Source of the DNA: an uncultured Dongia sp.
Lineage (GTDB): Bacteria; Pseudomonadota; Alphaproteobacteria; Dongiales; Dongiaceae
Direction of reading: 5' to 3'
Assembly (NCBI RefSeq): GCF_936916975.1
Contig: NZ_CAKZGO010000022.1
Location: 62,001-126,000, forward strand
Length of the DNA stretch: 64,000 nt
Below the pieces are notes generated by a model that worked only from the letters and a program-made list of their open reading frames with translations, made no database searches and had not been told where the DNA came from. Below are positions 9,275 to 18,144 of this stretch, piece by piece (position 1 is the first letter of the stretch; each line of letters opens with the position of its first letter). The translations under genes and the position numbers were made by a program.

Positions 9275-9471
9275 CTACCTCATGTCCAGAAAAGCGGTCA
9301 GTGTGCTGCTGCCGGTACCCGGCGGGCAGCGTGCGCCAAGCGCGCGCGACAAATTGGGGGCCGTGACCATGAATGCCCCTGCTAACGGCGATTAAGGGAA
9401 TTACCGCACGCGCGCAAGGGAAATTTTTATGTTGGAAGGTGTCGCTGTGGAGCCCAGGGACCGTTGGGCGC

Positions 9472-11160
9472 TTAGTTGCGGGGGCCGCCTGCCAGGCGTT
9501 CCAGGAAATGTCCTGCTTCCGACCTAAATCGCTGGGTTTCGACGAGGAGCTGGTCGGTTTCGCGGCGGATGATGGTGGCGGCTTCCCGTGTCAGGGCCGC
9601 CGAGCCGGAGATGTCGAGGACGCTGGAGTGAACTTCCTGCGTGCTGGCAGCGGCATCCTGCGCACTGCGCGCGATCTCGGAGGTGGCCGCCTGCTGCTGC
9701 TCGACGGCGCTGGAAATCGTGCGGGCGAGATCGTTGATGTCGCGGATGCCGTCGATGATGCTTTTGATAGCTGCCACCGTACCGGCGGTCGCCTGCTGCA
9801 CAGCATCGATCTGCTGGGAAATATCACCGGTGGCGCGGCCGGTCTGTGTGGCGAGGTTCTTCACTTCCTGCGCCACCACGGCAAAGCCCTTGCCCATGTC
9901 GCCGGCGCGTGCTGCTTCGATGGTGGCGTTCAAGGCGAGGAGATTGGTCTGGCTGGCGATGTCGCTGATCAGCTGCGCCACCTGGCTGATCTTGTTGACC
10001 GAGGCATCGAGGCCGGCGATCTTCTCGTTCGATTGCTCTGAGCCGGCAGCGGCGGATTCCGCCCGCCGTGCCGATTCACCCACCTGGCGTGAGATTTCGT
10101 TGACCGAGGCGGAGAGCTCCTCGGCGGCGGCGGCCACAGTCTGCACATTGTGGCTGGTTGCTTCCGACCCGCGGACGGCAACGGCCGATTTGTTCTCAGT
10201 CTCATCCGCCGCGGCAGCCAGCCGATCGGTCGTCGCGCGCACCTGTTCGATGGCGGTGGACAGCGCCTCGGCCACCGAACCGATGGTCTCGCGGAATTCC
10301 TGGGCGAGGCGCTGGGCTGTCGCCTGCTGCTCGGTTTCGGCGCGTGCCTGGGCGTCATCCTGCTGGCGCTGCAGCCGCGCCAATTCGTCATCGGCCTGGT
10401 GAAACGCGGTGAGGGCCCGGGCGATGTCACCGATCTCGTCGGCGCGCCGGATGATGCCGCCAAGTTCGGCCACCGTGTGCTCGGCCGTATCCTTGGTGCC
10501 GATCAGATCGGCGACCTTGACCAGCGGCTTGCTGACGGTGGCGCGGATGACCCACAGGATGGCCCCCAGCAGCACGATCATGACACCGAAGGCGATCAGC
10601 ACGGCCTGCATCAATTGGCGCCGCAACTCCGCTTCGAGCGGCGCCGTGCTCCAGGCGAGGCCGGCAATGCCGATGCGGCGCGCCTTGTCGCCCGCACCTT
10701 CCATGACCGGCACGAACACGATCTGATGGGCGGCGGTGAGATCGGTATAGAGGCTGTTCTGTTCGATCGCCGTCTTGGCAGCGGGCAGCAAGGCTGCAAG
10801 ATCGATCGCCGGCAGATTGGCGTTGTTGGCTTCCGACAGCTTGGCGTCTTCGATACTGAAGATCGCGATGGCCGCGAGCGACGAACTCGGTTCGTCGAAA
10901 TAGCTTTGATAGCCCTTGGCGACGGCATCCGCCTTCTTGAACTTGACGCCGCCGGAGACTTGGCCGGCAATCAGCCGGGCGATGGCGATGCGATTGATCC
11001 CGGCTTCGCCGAGCGCCATCTGCCGCTGGGCGAAGGATTGCAGGGTCAACACCAGCGCGAAACCGACGACGATGCCGATGGCGATGATCGCCGCCAGCCG
11101 CCGGCCGATGGTCCAAATGCGTGCCTTCTTCGTCGGCGCGCCATCTGTCGCAATCTGCAT
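9472..11160 (-). CDS. methyl-accepting chemotaxis protein
   Basis: A 562-residue chemoreceptor. TM1 is about residues 22-44, a small periplasmic sensor region about 45-185 (Cache-like, ending [20 protein letters not shown]), TM2 about 188-210, then HAMP and a long coiled-coil signalling domain. The hairpin tip contains the invariant [20 protein letters not shown]. It would signal to CheA/CheW, which are not in this window. It lies 64 bases downstream of a secreted Cache-domain gene on the same strand, with an RNA hairpin between. The start follows GGGGAAAG. Confidence 0.93.
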   Translation of the reverse strand: MQIATDGAPTKKARIWTIGRRLAAIIAIGIVVGFALVLTLQSFAQRQMALGEAGINRIAIARLIAGQVSGGVKFKKADAVAKGYQSYFDEPSSSLAAIAIFSIEDAKLSEANNANLPAIDLAALLPAAKTAIEQNSLYTDLTAAHQIVFVPVMEGAGDKARRIGIAGLAWSTAPLEAELRRQLMQAVLIAFGVMIVLLGAILWVIRATVSKPLVKVADLIGTKDTAEHTVAELGGIIRRADEIGDIARALTAFHQADDELARLQRQQDDAQARAETEQQATAQRLAQEFRETIGSVAEALSTAIEQVRATTDRLAAAADETENKSAVAVRGSEATSHNVQTVAAAAEELSASVNEISRQVGESARRAESAAAGSEQSNEKIAGLDASVNKISQVAQLISDIASQTNLLALNATIEAARAGDMGKGFAVVAQEVKNLATQTGRATGDISQQIDAVQQATAGTVAAIKSIIDGIRDINDLARTISSAVEQQQAATSEIARSAQDAAASTQEVHSSVLDISGSAALTREAATIIRRETDQLLVETQRFRSEAGHFLERLAGGPRN

Positions 11161-11185
11161 CGATCAATCTTTCCCCGAGGTCGAG

Positions 11186-11211
11186 CGACCGGCGCCGACG
11201 GGCGCCGGTCG
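11186..11211 (-). other. intercistronic hairpin between Cache gene and chemoreceptor
   Basis: A perfect 11-bp stem, CGACCGGCGCC (11186-11196) with GGCGCCGGTCG (11201-11211), with a four-base loop. No T-run follows on the minus strand, so it looks less like a terminator than an mRNA-stabilising or partial-attenuation element that could keep the upstream secreted protein more abundant than the receptor. Confidence 0.6.
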
Positions 11212-11224
11212 TAGAACGCCGCGT

Positions 11225-11809
11225 TTACTGGGCCATCAGGCCTTCGGCATCGAGGCCGACGGTGAGTGCGCCGATGGGGGCGCCGCTGGCGTCGACCACG
11301 GTGATGCTGGTCTGCAACTGGAAGCGCTGGGTCGATTCATCCTGCTCGACGTCGTCGGCGAAGACAGCACCAGCGCCGGCGCCGAAGCTCTTCTGGAACT
11401 TGCCTTCGTCGCCCTGCCAATAGTCGCTGGTAGCATCGCAGACGGCGACATTGAGGCCCTTATTGTCCATCAGGATCATTTCGGTGACGAGGCCGTTGGA
11501 GCCGGTGCATTTTTCCTTGAGCTTCGCGGATGCCGCGGCATTGACCACGGAATCAATGAGCGGATGTGCCGCGGCGCCGACTTCGGCCTTCCACTGCGCA
11601 TCAAGCTCGTCGATCTTGGCCTGGTCGAGGGCGGCGTGCTCGGCATTGGCGGCTTCGACCGCGGCGATGATCGCGGGATCGGCTGCCCATTGCGCGATGT
11701 CGCTCTTGGCGAACGCCTCGGCTTTGGCCTTTGTCTCCGCATCATCCGCCCATGCGCCGGTACCGGCAGCAGTGACAAAGGCGGCGCATAGAACGATTTT
11801 CCTAAGCAT
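11225..11809 (-). CDS. secreted Cache/PDC-sensor-like protein
   Basis: A 194-residue exported protein. The signal peptide is MLRKIVLCAAFVTAAGTGAWA, and there is no membrane anchor afterwards. The C-terminal half has the hallmarks of a PAS-like Cache (PDC) sensor: DNKGLNVAVCDATSDYWQG, then SITVVDASGAPIGALTVG. Such domains normally sit in the periplasmic loop of receptors; here one is free. The start at 11809 is chosen because GAGGAAT precedes it and the signal peptide begins there. It is the first gene of an apparent operon with the chemoreceptor, so it may be a diffusible ligand-binding partner (inference). Confidence 0.75.
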   Translation of the reverse strand: MLRKIVLCAAFVTAAGTGAWADDAETKAKAEAFAKSDIAQWAADPAIIAAVEAANAEHAALDQAKIDELDAQWKAEVGAAAHPLIDSVVNAAASAKLKEKCTGSNGLVTEMILMDNKGLNVAVCDATSDYWQGDEGKFQKSFGAGAGAVFADDVEQDESTQRFQLQTSITVVDASGAPIGALTVGLDAEGLMAQ

Positions 11810-11916
11810 GGGATTCCTCACAGCTACGTTTCGCGCGACTTGCGCATGATTTTCATTGCCACAGTTTCTGAACACGGTGATCAGAGACTGTTGCCTGAAG
11901 CGTAGGCCTGAGATGA

Positions 11917-11931
11917 TTAAGCGCGCGTTAA
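11917..11931 (-). promoter_or_regulatory. CtrA-type box
   Basis: TTAA, seven bases, TTAA, matching the alphaproteobacterial CtrA site TTAA-N7-TTAA. On the minus strand it reads TTAACGCGCGCTTAA, so the first half extends to the fuller TTAAC. It sits about 108 bases upstream of the Cache-protein start. CtrA controls motility and chemotaxis genes in many alphaproteobacteria, which fits this operon. Confidence 0.5.
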
Positions 11932-12012
11932 GTACGACCGCGAACCAGCCGTTCACGCGCATTTGTTACGGGCGACGAACATCGCGCGTTCCGTCGACTA
12001 GGAACTCTGTCG

Positions 12013-12309
12013 TCACGACTCTTTTTGATCGAACAGGTCGAGCTCGTGCGCGATGGAGCGCTCCACCAACGCGCGATAGATCGGCTCAATGAAATCAGGG
12101 TCCATGCCGTTGGCGACGGCCGCGGCACGCACCTTGGCAATGACGTCCTCGACACGCGGTTCGTCGCGGACGGCATCGCGGCTGGCTTTGATGCGCGCCG
12201 CCTCGCCGATGTAATGCAGACGGTCGGCCAGCAAGGCGACAATGGTCTGGTCCAGTTCGTCGATCGCAACGCGGACATCGGCCATGTCCTGGCAGGTCTT
12301 GCGGCCCAT
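12013..12309 (-). CDS. chorismate mutase, AroQ/PchB-like
   Basis: A 98-residue all-helical protein of the AroQ fold. Its layout closely follows PchB-type enzymes: a short N-terminal TCQDMADVRVAIDELDQTIV, an arginine-bearing first helix, then RLHYIGEAARIKAS and a terminal helix with FIEPIYRALVERSIAHE. PchB is an isochorismate-pyruvate lyase with weak mutase activity. With tyrA and a HisC-type aminotransferase beside it, chorismate to prephenate conversion for tyrosine is the likelier role. The ATG at 12309 is five bases after the tyrA stop, so it ends the operon. Upstream in-frame sequence belongs to tyrA in another frame. Confidence 0.8.
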   Translation of the reverse strand: MGRKTCQDMADVRVAIDELDQTIVALLADRLHYIGEAARIKASRDAVRDEPRVEDVIAKVRAAAVANGMDPDFIEPIYRALVERSIAHELDLFDQKES

Positions 12310-12314
12310 CTGGA

Positions 12315-13199
12315 TCACGCCTGCTTGGCGTCGATGATGGCGCGGCGGACGGCGCGGGTGCTGCTGAAGACGTCGAACAGCTTGTCGCCGTCGCCCCAAC
12401 GGATCGCGCGCTGCATCGCCGTCAGATCCTCGGTGAAGCGGCCAAGAATCTCGAGCACCGCTTCGCGGTTGTTGAGAAAAATGTCGCGCCACATAGTGGG
12501 GTCGGAGGCGGCGATGCGCGTGAAGTCGCGGAAGCCCGTGGCGGAGAACTTGATGACTTCCGACTGAGTCGAGGTTTCGAGCTGCGTTGCCGTGTCGACG
12601 ATCGTGTAGGCGATGAGGTGCGGCAGGTGCGAGGTGATAGCCAGGACCTGATCGTGATGGCCGGGCTCCATCACCTCTACCATCGAGCCCACGGCGGACC
12701 AGAGTGCCTTGAGCCTTTCGGTCGCCGCCGGATCGGTGCCGGGAACAGGTGTCACGATCGCCCAGCGACCCTTGAACAATTCTGCAAAGCCGGCGCGGGG
12801 GCCGGAATGCTCGGTACCGGCAAGCGGGTGGCCGGGGACGAAATGCACGCCCTCCGGCACATGGGGGCCGAGGTCGCGGATAACGGCCTGCTTCACGGAC
12901 CCCACATCGCTGAGAATGGCACCCTTTTTCAGATGGGGTGCTATCGCGGCACCGAGATCGGCATAGGTGCCGATGGGGGTCGCCAGGATGACGAGATCGG
13001 CATTCTTTACCGCCGTGGCGACGTCGTCGGCAACCAGGCCCAGCTTGAGTTCGCGGGCGGCATCGCGGGCGTCAGTTGAAGCGTCGAAGATCGAGATCTC
13101 GCCGGCAAGGTTGGCGCCCGCAATGGCGCGGGCCAGCGACGAGCCGATGAGGCCGATGCCGATGAGGGCGACCCGATCAAAGAGAGGCGTACTGGTCAT
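12315..13199 (-). CDS. tyrA: prephenate/arogenate dehydrogenase family protein
   Basis: A 294-residue TyrA-family dehydrogenase that oxidatively decarboxylates prephenate or arogenate on the tyrosine branch. The N-terminal dinucleotide site is VALIGIGLIGSSLARAI. Family segments include VGSVKQAVI, the HFVPGHPLAGTEHSGP loop and the helical C-terminal dimer domain. The length is that of the monofunctional alphaproteobacterial form without a fused mutase. ATG at 13199 overlaps the aminotransferase stop by four bases (ATGA), indicating coupled translation. Whether it prefers prephenate or arogenate, NAD or NADP, is not decided by what I can see. Confidence 0.9.
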   Translation of the reverse strand: MTSTPLFDRVALIGIGLIGSSLARAIAGANLAGEISIFDASTDARDAARELKLGLVADDVATAVKNADLVILATPIGTYADLGAAIAPHLKKGAILSDVGSVKQAVIRDLGPHVPEGVHFVPGHPLAGTEHSGPRAGFAELFKGRWAIVTPVPGTDPAATERLKALWSAVGSMVEVMEPGHHDQVLAITSHLPHLIAYTIVDTATQLETSTQSEVIKFSATGFRDFTRIAASDPTMWRDIFLNNREAVLEILGRFTEDLTAMQRAIRWGDGDKLFDVFSSTRAVRRAIIDAKQA

Positions 13200-14296
13200 T
13201 GTGTGGCCGCACCCTGGACAAAGTCGTTGAGGGCAGTTGCGCAGGCCTTCACGGCCGCTTCTTCCGCGATGGTGATGCGCAGGCAATCGGGCAGGCCATA
13301 GGCGCCCATCTTGCGGACCAGGATACGGCGCGATTTCAGGAATTTCTCGGCCGCATCGGCATTGAGCTTGGGATCGGAAGGAAAGCGCACCAGCAGGAAA
13401 TTGCCGACACTGGGATAGGGGTGGAGCCCGATGCGCTTCACCTCGCCGACGAACCAGGGCAGCCAGTGATCGTTATGCGCCTTCGACCGCGCGACATGGT
13501 CGGTGTCGTGGAGGGCGGCGATGCCAGCGGCCTGGGCCGGTGCCGGCACGTTGAACACGCCGCGGATCCGGTGCAGCACATCCATGATGCTTTTGTTGCC
13601 ATAGGCCCAGCCGAGACGGAGGGCAGCGAGGCCGTAGATCTTGGAGAAGGTACAGGACATGATGACGTTGTCATGCGCCTTCACCAGCTCGGCGCCGTTG
13701 CTGTAATCCGGCTTGTCGACATATTCTGCGTAAGCCGCATCGATGACCAGCAGCACATTCTCCGGCAGGCCATCGCGCAGCCGCTTCATCTCGGTCGCGG
13801 GGATATAGCTGCCGGTCGGGTTGTTCGGGTTGGCGACGAAGCAGATCTTGGTCTTCGGTGTCACGGCAGCCAGCAGCGCATCGACATCGGTGGTGAGGTT
13901 CTTCTCTGGGGCTGCAACCGGTGTCGCACCCACCGATTGCGCGGCGATCGGATAGATGAGGAAGCCGTGGCGCGAATAGAGGATCTCGTCGCCGGGCCCC
14001 GCATAGGCGCGGCTCACCAGCACCAGGATATCGTCGGAGCCGGTGCCGCAGATGATCTCCTCCGGCTTGCCGCCGACTTGCGCCGCCAGCGCCGTGCGCA
14101 GCGCCATGCTGGCACCGTCCGGATAGCGGTGCATGTCCTGGGCGCCCTTGGTGTAGGCTTCCATGGCGAGGCGGCTCGCCCCCAGCGCGCTCTCATTCGA
14201 CGACATCTTGTAGATCGGTCCCGAGCCCGGCAGGTCATGCTCGCCCGGCACATAGGCGGCGATGTCGAGGATTCCGGGGCGAACGGTGAGACTCAT
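13196..14296 (-). CDS. hisC: HisC-type histidinol-phosphate/aromatic aminotransferase
   Basis: A 366-residue class II aminotransferase of the HisC family. PLP lysine is K219 in TFSKIYGLAALRLGW. FVANPNNPTGSYIP and LLVIDAAYAEYVD carry the cofactor contacts. Its position between tyrA and a chorismate mutase gene, away from other his genes, suggests it transaminates aromatic keto acids (prephenate or 4-hydroxyphenylpyruvate), perhaps as well as imidazoleacetol phosphate. Many alphaproteobacteria keep such a second HisC copy in this setting, so the symbol marks family rather than a proven histidine role. Confidence 0.88.
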   Translation of the reverse strand: MSLTVRPGILDIAAYVPGEHDLPGSGPIYKMSSNESALGASRLAMEAYTKGAQDMHRYPDGASMALRTALAAQVGGKPEEIICGTGSDDILVLVSRAYAGPGDEILYSRHGFLIYPIAAQSVGATPVAAPEKNLTTDVDALLAAVTPKTKICFVANPNNPTGSYIPATEMKRLRDGLPENVLLVIDAAYAEYVDKPDYSNGAELVKAHDNVIMSCTFSKIYGLAALRLGWAYGNKSIMDVLHRIRGVFNVPAPAQAAGIAALHDTDHVARSKAHNDHWLPWFVGEVKRIGLHPYPSVGNFLLVRFPSDPKLNADAAEKFLKSRRILVRKMGAYGLPDCLRITIAEEAAVKACATALNDFVQGAATQ

Positions 14297-14340
14297 TTTT
14301 TGCTCCGAGGCGCCAGGCGCCCGTTGTCAGTGACCAGAAA

Positions 14341-15255
14341 TTAGTGACCGGGGGGCTCGTCGGTGAGCTCGGCCTTGGTCAGGGGTTCGGCATAGGAGCC
14401 GATGGCGTGCAGCTTGGCAGCCTTGCCAAGCCCGCTGGCGACGAGGGTGAGGCGCGGATCGGCTTCCGCGACAAAGCCTGCGACCTCGATGAGGTTGAGG
14501 TCAGGGCCCAATTGGTCGCGGCCACCATGGATGAAGCTGGTCTCCAACCCGACGCCGGCCAGTGCCTGGCGCAGGCTGGAGCGGCTGACCGGTTCCGGCG
14601 CCTCCAGCACGATGAGCGAATGGTCGCGGTCGGTGGGTTCTGTTGGGCTGCGGCCGACGACAAGCGCCTGAAGGTCCGGATTGCGCTGGTTGCCCGGGTC
14701 GCCAAAGGGCAGGCGCGCGACGATGTGTGGCAATTGAGCGGAGCCCATCAGGCGCCGCCACCAGGGGTCGGCATCGTCTTCGCGGGGGAAGGGCAGGACG
14801 GCCACGGTGGCCGATCCGTCCATGACCGCGCTCAGGGCCCGGTCGACGCGGCTGAACGTGAGAAGCTTGACTTGGCTGCCATAGTGATCGCGTGCGAGAT
14901 CCCAGTAACCGGGCTGTGCCTGCGGGGCATAGACCGCCACGGCAAAGGGGCCTTCGACCTGGAGGAGGGCCGAGATCATTTCGCGCCACATGCGCACGAT
15001 GACGGATTTGGGCAGCTTGCCTTTATGGCGCGCGATGAGACGGCGCAGGATCTTGGCCTCGCGGGCCGGGCGCATGAATTTGGCGCCTTCCGCCGGCGAC
15101 TCACCGCTCAGCGGCTGACGCGCTGCCTTGGTGGCGCCGACCGCGACCGCGAGTTCCGTGCGTTGCATGAGCAGATCGTGCAGCTGGTCGTCGATCGCGT
15201 CGATCTTGTGCCGCAGCTGGACTAGCTCATCCCCGATGCCATCCGACCCCTGCAT
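14341..15255 (-). CDS. chorismate mutase fused to prephenate-dehydratase-like domain
   Basis: A 304-residue protein. Residues about 8-95 are an AroQ chorismate mutase (ELVQLRHKIDAIDDQLHDLL, then a helix with VIVRMWREMISALLQ). The remainder resembles the periplasmic-binding-like fold of prephenate dehydratase (DLARDHYGS; AVMDGSATVAVLPF) and ends with an ACT-like stretch beginning HSLIVLEAP. Where dehydratases carry the catalytic TRF motif, this protein has NPDLQALVVGRS. The dehydratase activity may therefore be lost and the domain kept for regulation. It is the first gene of the aro operon. ATG at 15255 is preferred, though spacing to AGGGG is short; TTG at 15297 is an alternative. Confidence 0.78.
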   Translation of the reverse strand: MQGSDGIGDELVQLRHKIDAIDDQLHDLLMQRTELAVAVGATKAARQPLSGESPAEGAKFMRPAREAKILRRLIARHKGKLPKSVIVRMWREMISALLQVEGPFAVAVYAPQAQPGYWDLARDHYGSQVKLLTFSRVDRALSAVMDGSATVAVLPFPREDDADPWWRRLMGSAQLPHIVARLPFGDPGNQRNPDLQALVVGRSPTEPTDRDHSLIVLEAPEPVSRSSLRQALAGVGLETSFIHGGRDQLGPDLNLIEVAGFVAEADPRLTLVASGLGKAAKLHAIGSYAEPLTKAELTDEPPGH

Positions 15256-15445
15256 ACCCCTAAACCACTTCCATGAACTGAAAAACGGCCTCGCCAACGG
15301 TCATCCTGACAGGGCCCGGCCGCGGCCAAGTGATAGCTGCCAAGCGCCCGAAAAGCAAAGAAAACCTTGAAAGAAGCCATTGACAGGGGCGCCTGTGCTA
15401 GGTTTCCTGCGACCCCATCGATGAGCTAGGCCAGCGAAGCCCCAA

Positions 15446-16609
15446 ATGTCGTCCCAGAGCAGCCAATTTACCGGCATACGGCCTGAATTTCCGGGCCTGC
15501 GCCTCAGCTTTGGGTCCGACCAGCCTTTGCAGCTCGATTCCGGGGCGAGCCTGGCGCCCTTTACCATCGCCTACCAGACCTATGGCGCGCTCAATCGCGA
15601 GAAGTCGAACGCGATCCTGATCTGCCACGCCTTGACCGGGGACCAGTTCGTGGCCGACAAGCACCCCATCACTGGCAAGCCCGGCTGGTGGGAGGCGATG
15701 ATCGGTCCGGGGAAGCCGATCGACACCAACCGGTTCTTCATTATCTGCTCCAATGTCATCGGCAGCTGCCTGGGATCGACCGGCCCGTCCGACATCAACG
15801 CGGCCACGGGCAAGCCCTATGGCCTCGGCTTCCCGGTCATCACCATCGCCGACATGGTGCGGGCGCAGGCATTGCTCATCGATCATCTGGGCATTGAGCA
15901 GCTGTTTGCCGTCATCGGCGGATCGATGGGCGGCATGCAGGTGCTGCAATGGGCGGCGGCCTATCCCGAACGCGTCTTTGCCGCGATGCCGATTGCCTGC
16001 GCCGCGCGTCATTCGGCGCAGAACATCGCCTTTCACGAAGTCGGCCGCCAGGCGATCACGGCGGATCCGGAATGGCGCAATGGCGAGTATCTGGCACAGG
16101 GTACGAGCCCCGCGCGCGGCCTCGCGGTCGCGCGCATGGCGGCGCACATCACGTATTTGAGCGAAGCAGCTTTGCATCGGAAATTCGGCCGCAATCTGCA
16201 GGACCGCGCAAAGGTCACCTATGGCTTCGACGCCGATTTCCAGGTGGAAAGCTATCTGCGCCATCAGGGGTCGATCTTCGTCGACCGGTTCGACGCCAAT
16301 TCCTATCTCTACATCACGCGCGCCATGGATTATTTCGATCTTGCCGCCGAGCAAGGCGGGCAATTGGCCTTGGCGTTCAAGGACACGAAGACACGCTTCT
16401 GCCTGGTCTCCTTCACCAGCGACTGGCTGTTCCCGACCTCGGAAAGCCGCGCCGTGGTGCATGCCCTGAATGCCTGCGCCGCTAATGTCAGCTTTGTCGA
16501 GATCAACAGCGACAAGGGCCATGACGCCTTCCTGCTCGACGAGCCGGAATTCACGGCGGTGATGAAGGGCTTCATCGATGGCTGCGCCTGGCATCGTGGA
16601 ATTCGGTGA
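15446..16609 (+). CDS. metX: homoserine O-acetyltransferase (MetX)
   Basis: A 387-residue alpha/beta hydrolase-fold acyltransferase that activates homoserine in methionine synthesis. The nucleophile is S160 in [12 protein letters not shown]. Other family marks are [32 protein letters not shown] near the N terminus and [16 protein letters not shown] with the catalytic histidine. Acetyl rather than succinyl use is inferred from family. It is divergent from the aro operon. A TTGACA lies at 15380-15385, but no good -10 is found at proper spacing. Its stop overlaps the metW start, so the two are coupled. Confidence 0.95.
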   Translation: MSSQSSQFTGIRPEFPGLRLSFGSDQPLQLDSGASLAPFTIAYQTYGALNREKSNAILICHALTGDQFVADKHPITGKPGWWEAMIGPGKPIDTNRFFIICSNVIGSCLGSTGPSDINAATGKPYGLGFPVITIADMVRAQALLIDHLGIEQLFAVIGGSMGGMQVLQWAAAYPERVFAAMPIACAARHSAQNIAFHEVGRQAITADPEWRNGEYLAQGTSPARGLAVARMAAHITYLSEAALHRKFGRNLQDRAKVTYGFDADFQVESYLRHQGSIFVDRFDANSYLYITRAMDYFDLAAEQGGQLALAFKDTKTRFCLVSFTSDWLFPTSESRAVVHALNACAANVSFVEINSDKGHDAFLLDEPEFTAVMKGFIDGCAWHRGIR

Positions 16610-17262
16610 GAGACAGGGACATGGCGCTCGAAGAATCTGAAACAGCTGCGGCCAAACGCATCCGTGTCGATCTCCAGTTGATCGCCGACATGGTGCGCCC
16701 GCGCAGCCGTGTGCTCGATATCGGCTGCGGCGACGGTGTGCTGCTGGATTACCTCGTCCATATGAAGCAGGTCGATGGCCGCGGTATGGAGCTCTCCCAG
16801 GCCGGCGTCAACGCCGGTGTGGCGCAGGGTCTCTCCATCATCCAGGGCGATGCCGATACCGATCTCGACGCCTATCCGTCGGACGCGTTCGATTATGTGA
16901 TCCTGTCGCAGACCCTGCAGGCGACGCGCGATCCACGCCGCGTGGTCGAGCAATTGGTGCGCATCGGCAGGCGGGCCATCGTGTCCTTCCCGAATTTCGG
17001 GCACTGGCGCGTGCGCTGGAAGCTGGGCTGGACCGGGCGCATGCCGGAAACCGATTCCATGCCACTGAAATGGTACAACACGCCCAACATCCATTTCTGC
17101 ACGATCCAGGACTTCCTAGATCTGTGCACGGAGCTTGATGTCGAAATCGAGAAGGCGATGGTGATTGATGCCAGCGGCCAGCCCGGCGCCTTCACCAGTC
17201 GCTGGCGCGCCAACCTGCTGGGCGAACAGGGCATGTTTTTGCTGAAGAAGCGGGGTGGGTGA
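16606..17262 (+). CDS. metW: methionine biosynthesis protein MetW
   Basis: A 218-residue class I methyltransferase-fold protein of the MetW family, almost always found next to metX. SAM-type motif I is [16 protein letters not shown]. Family segments [33 protein letters not shown] and [12 protein letters not shown] are all present. MetW is thought to assist MetX activity, but its reaction is not settled. The GTG at 16606 overlaps the metX stop; an ATG at 16621 is also possible. Confidence 0.93.
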   Translation: MRDRDMALEESETAAAKRIRVDLQLIADMVRPRSRVLDIGCGDGVLLDYLVHMKQVDGRGMELSQAGVNAGVAQGLSIIQGDADTDLDAYPSDAFDYVILSQTLQATRDPRRVVEQLVRIGRRAIVSFPNFGHWRVRWKLGWTGRMPETDSMPLKWYNTPNIHFCTIQDFLDLCTELDVEIEKAMVIDASGQPGAFTSRWRANLLGEQGMFLLKKRGG

Positions 17263-17288
17263 GGGCAAAGTTCTCGCCCAGCTGCATC

Positions 17289-17371
17289 ATGCCCGGACTT
17301 GATCCGGGCATCAGTTTGCATCTGACGTGCCTCACCCGGTCGACCCTGATCCCCGGGTCACGCCCGGGGAT
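17289..17371. repeat. two intergenic palindromes upstream of LysE gene
   Basis: Two GC-rich inverted repeats: ATGCCCGGA/TCCGGGCAT (17289-17297 and 17303-17311) and ATCCCCGGG/CCCGGGGAT (17349-17357 and 17363-17371). The same cores recur after the LysE gene. This is the CATGCCCGG-type REP-like family common in alphaproteobacterial intergenic DNA. Confidence 0.7.
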
Positions 17372-17392
17372 GACGATTTGAGAGGAGAGGTG

Positions 17393-18022
17393 ATGACCGA
17401 AACCTACGCCGTTCTCGCGATCATGCTGGCGATGCTGATCGGGGCCATCAGTCCTGGCCCCAGCTTTCTGCTGGTGGCGCGGATTTCACTCTCGCAATCG
17501 CGGCGGCATGGGTTAGCGAGTGCGCTCGGCATGGGTTTGGGCGGGATGATCCTGGCGACGCTCGCCGTCATCGGATTGCAGGCGCTCTTCATGCAGGTCG
17601 AATGGCTCTATATGGCCTTCAAGATCGGCGGCGGCGCTTATCTCGTCTATCTCGGCTACCTGCTGTGGCGCGGTGCCAAGCAGCCCTTGACGGCCGCAGC
17701 GGCAGCCCCATCGCGCAGCGGTGTGTTTCGTACTTTCCTGCTGGCGCTGGCGACACAGCTCAGCAATCCCAAGACCGTGATCTTCTACAGCAGCGTCTTT
17801 GCAGCGTTACTGCCGGCAACCCCCTCGGCCGGGACGATGATCCTGCTGCCCGTCCTGCTGTTCCTGGTGGAAGGCGGCTGGTACACCGCGGTGGCGCTCG
17901 CCTTCTCGACGTCAAAGCCGCGCGCGGCTTATCTCCGTGCCAAGACATGGATTGACCGGATCGCCGGTGCGGTGATGGCGGGGCTGGGGCTGCGGCTGAT
18001 TTTCGGATCGGCGCGGGTTTGA
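17393..18022 (+). CDS. LysE/RhtB-family exporter
   Basis: A 209-residue membrane protein with about six helices and the N-terminal LysE signature AISPGPSFLLVARISLSQSRRHGLASALGMGLGG. The family exports amino acids or homoserine lactone-like compounds, but the substrate cannot be told here. ATG at 17393 follows GAGAGGAGAGG; the upstream open stretch lies inside palindromic repeat DNA and is not likely coding. It stands alone, enclosed by REP-like palindromes on both sides. Confidence 0.88.
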   Translation: MTETYAVLAIMLAMLIGAISPGPSFLLVARISLSQSRRHGLASALGMGLGGMILATLAVIGLQALFMQVEWLYMAFKIGGGAYLVYLGYLLWRGAKQPLTAAAAAPSRSGVFRTFLLALATQLSNPKTVIFYSSVFAALLPATPSAGTMILLPVLLFLVEGGWYTAVALAFSTSKPRAAYLRAKTWIDRIAGAVMAGLGLRLIFGSARV

Positions 18023-18030
18023 ACTCAATC

Positions 18031-18120
18031 GTCATGCCCGCACTTGGTGCGGGCATCCACGAGTTCCTTTTTGTGCCGAAACAAACTCGTGGATGCCCGG
18101 GCCAAGCCCGGGGATGACGG
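18031..18120. repeat. composite REP-like palindrome after LysE gene
   Basis: A nested structure: ATGCCCGCAC/GTGCGGGCAT first, then CACGAGTT matched by AACTCGTG flanking a short spacer, then ATGCCCGGGCC with a near-matching CCCGGGGAT arm ending in TGACGG. It lies between the convergent LysE and glutamate dehydrogenase genes and may also act in 3'-end formation. Confidence 0.7.
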
Positions 18121-18144
18121 ATAAGGCGAGTTAGGGTGCCCTAC

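Noticed and set aside
13199-14344. Open frame opposite the HisC-type aminotransferase
   Set aside because: Fully antisense, His/Arg/Asp-rich composition, no recognisable domain.
15256-15445. SAM-II or other SAM riboswitch upstream of metX
   Set aside because: Such elements are common before alphaproteobacterial metX/metA, but the conserved GATTTAA and AGCTAAAAAGG core stretches are not present.
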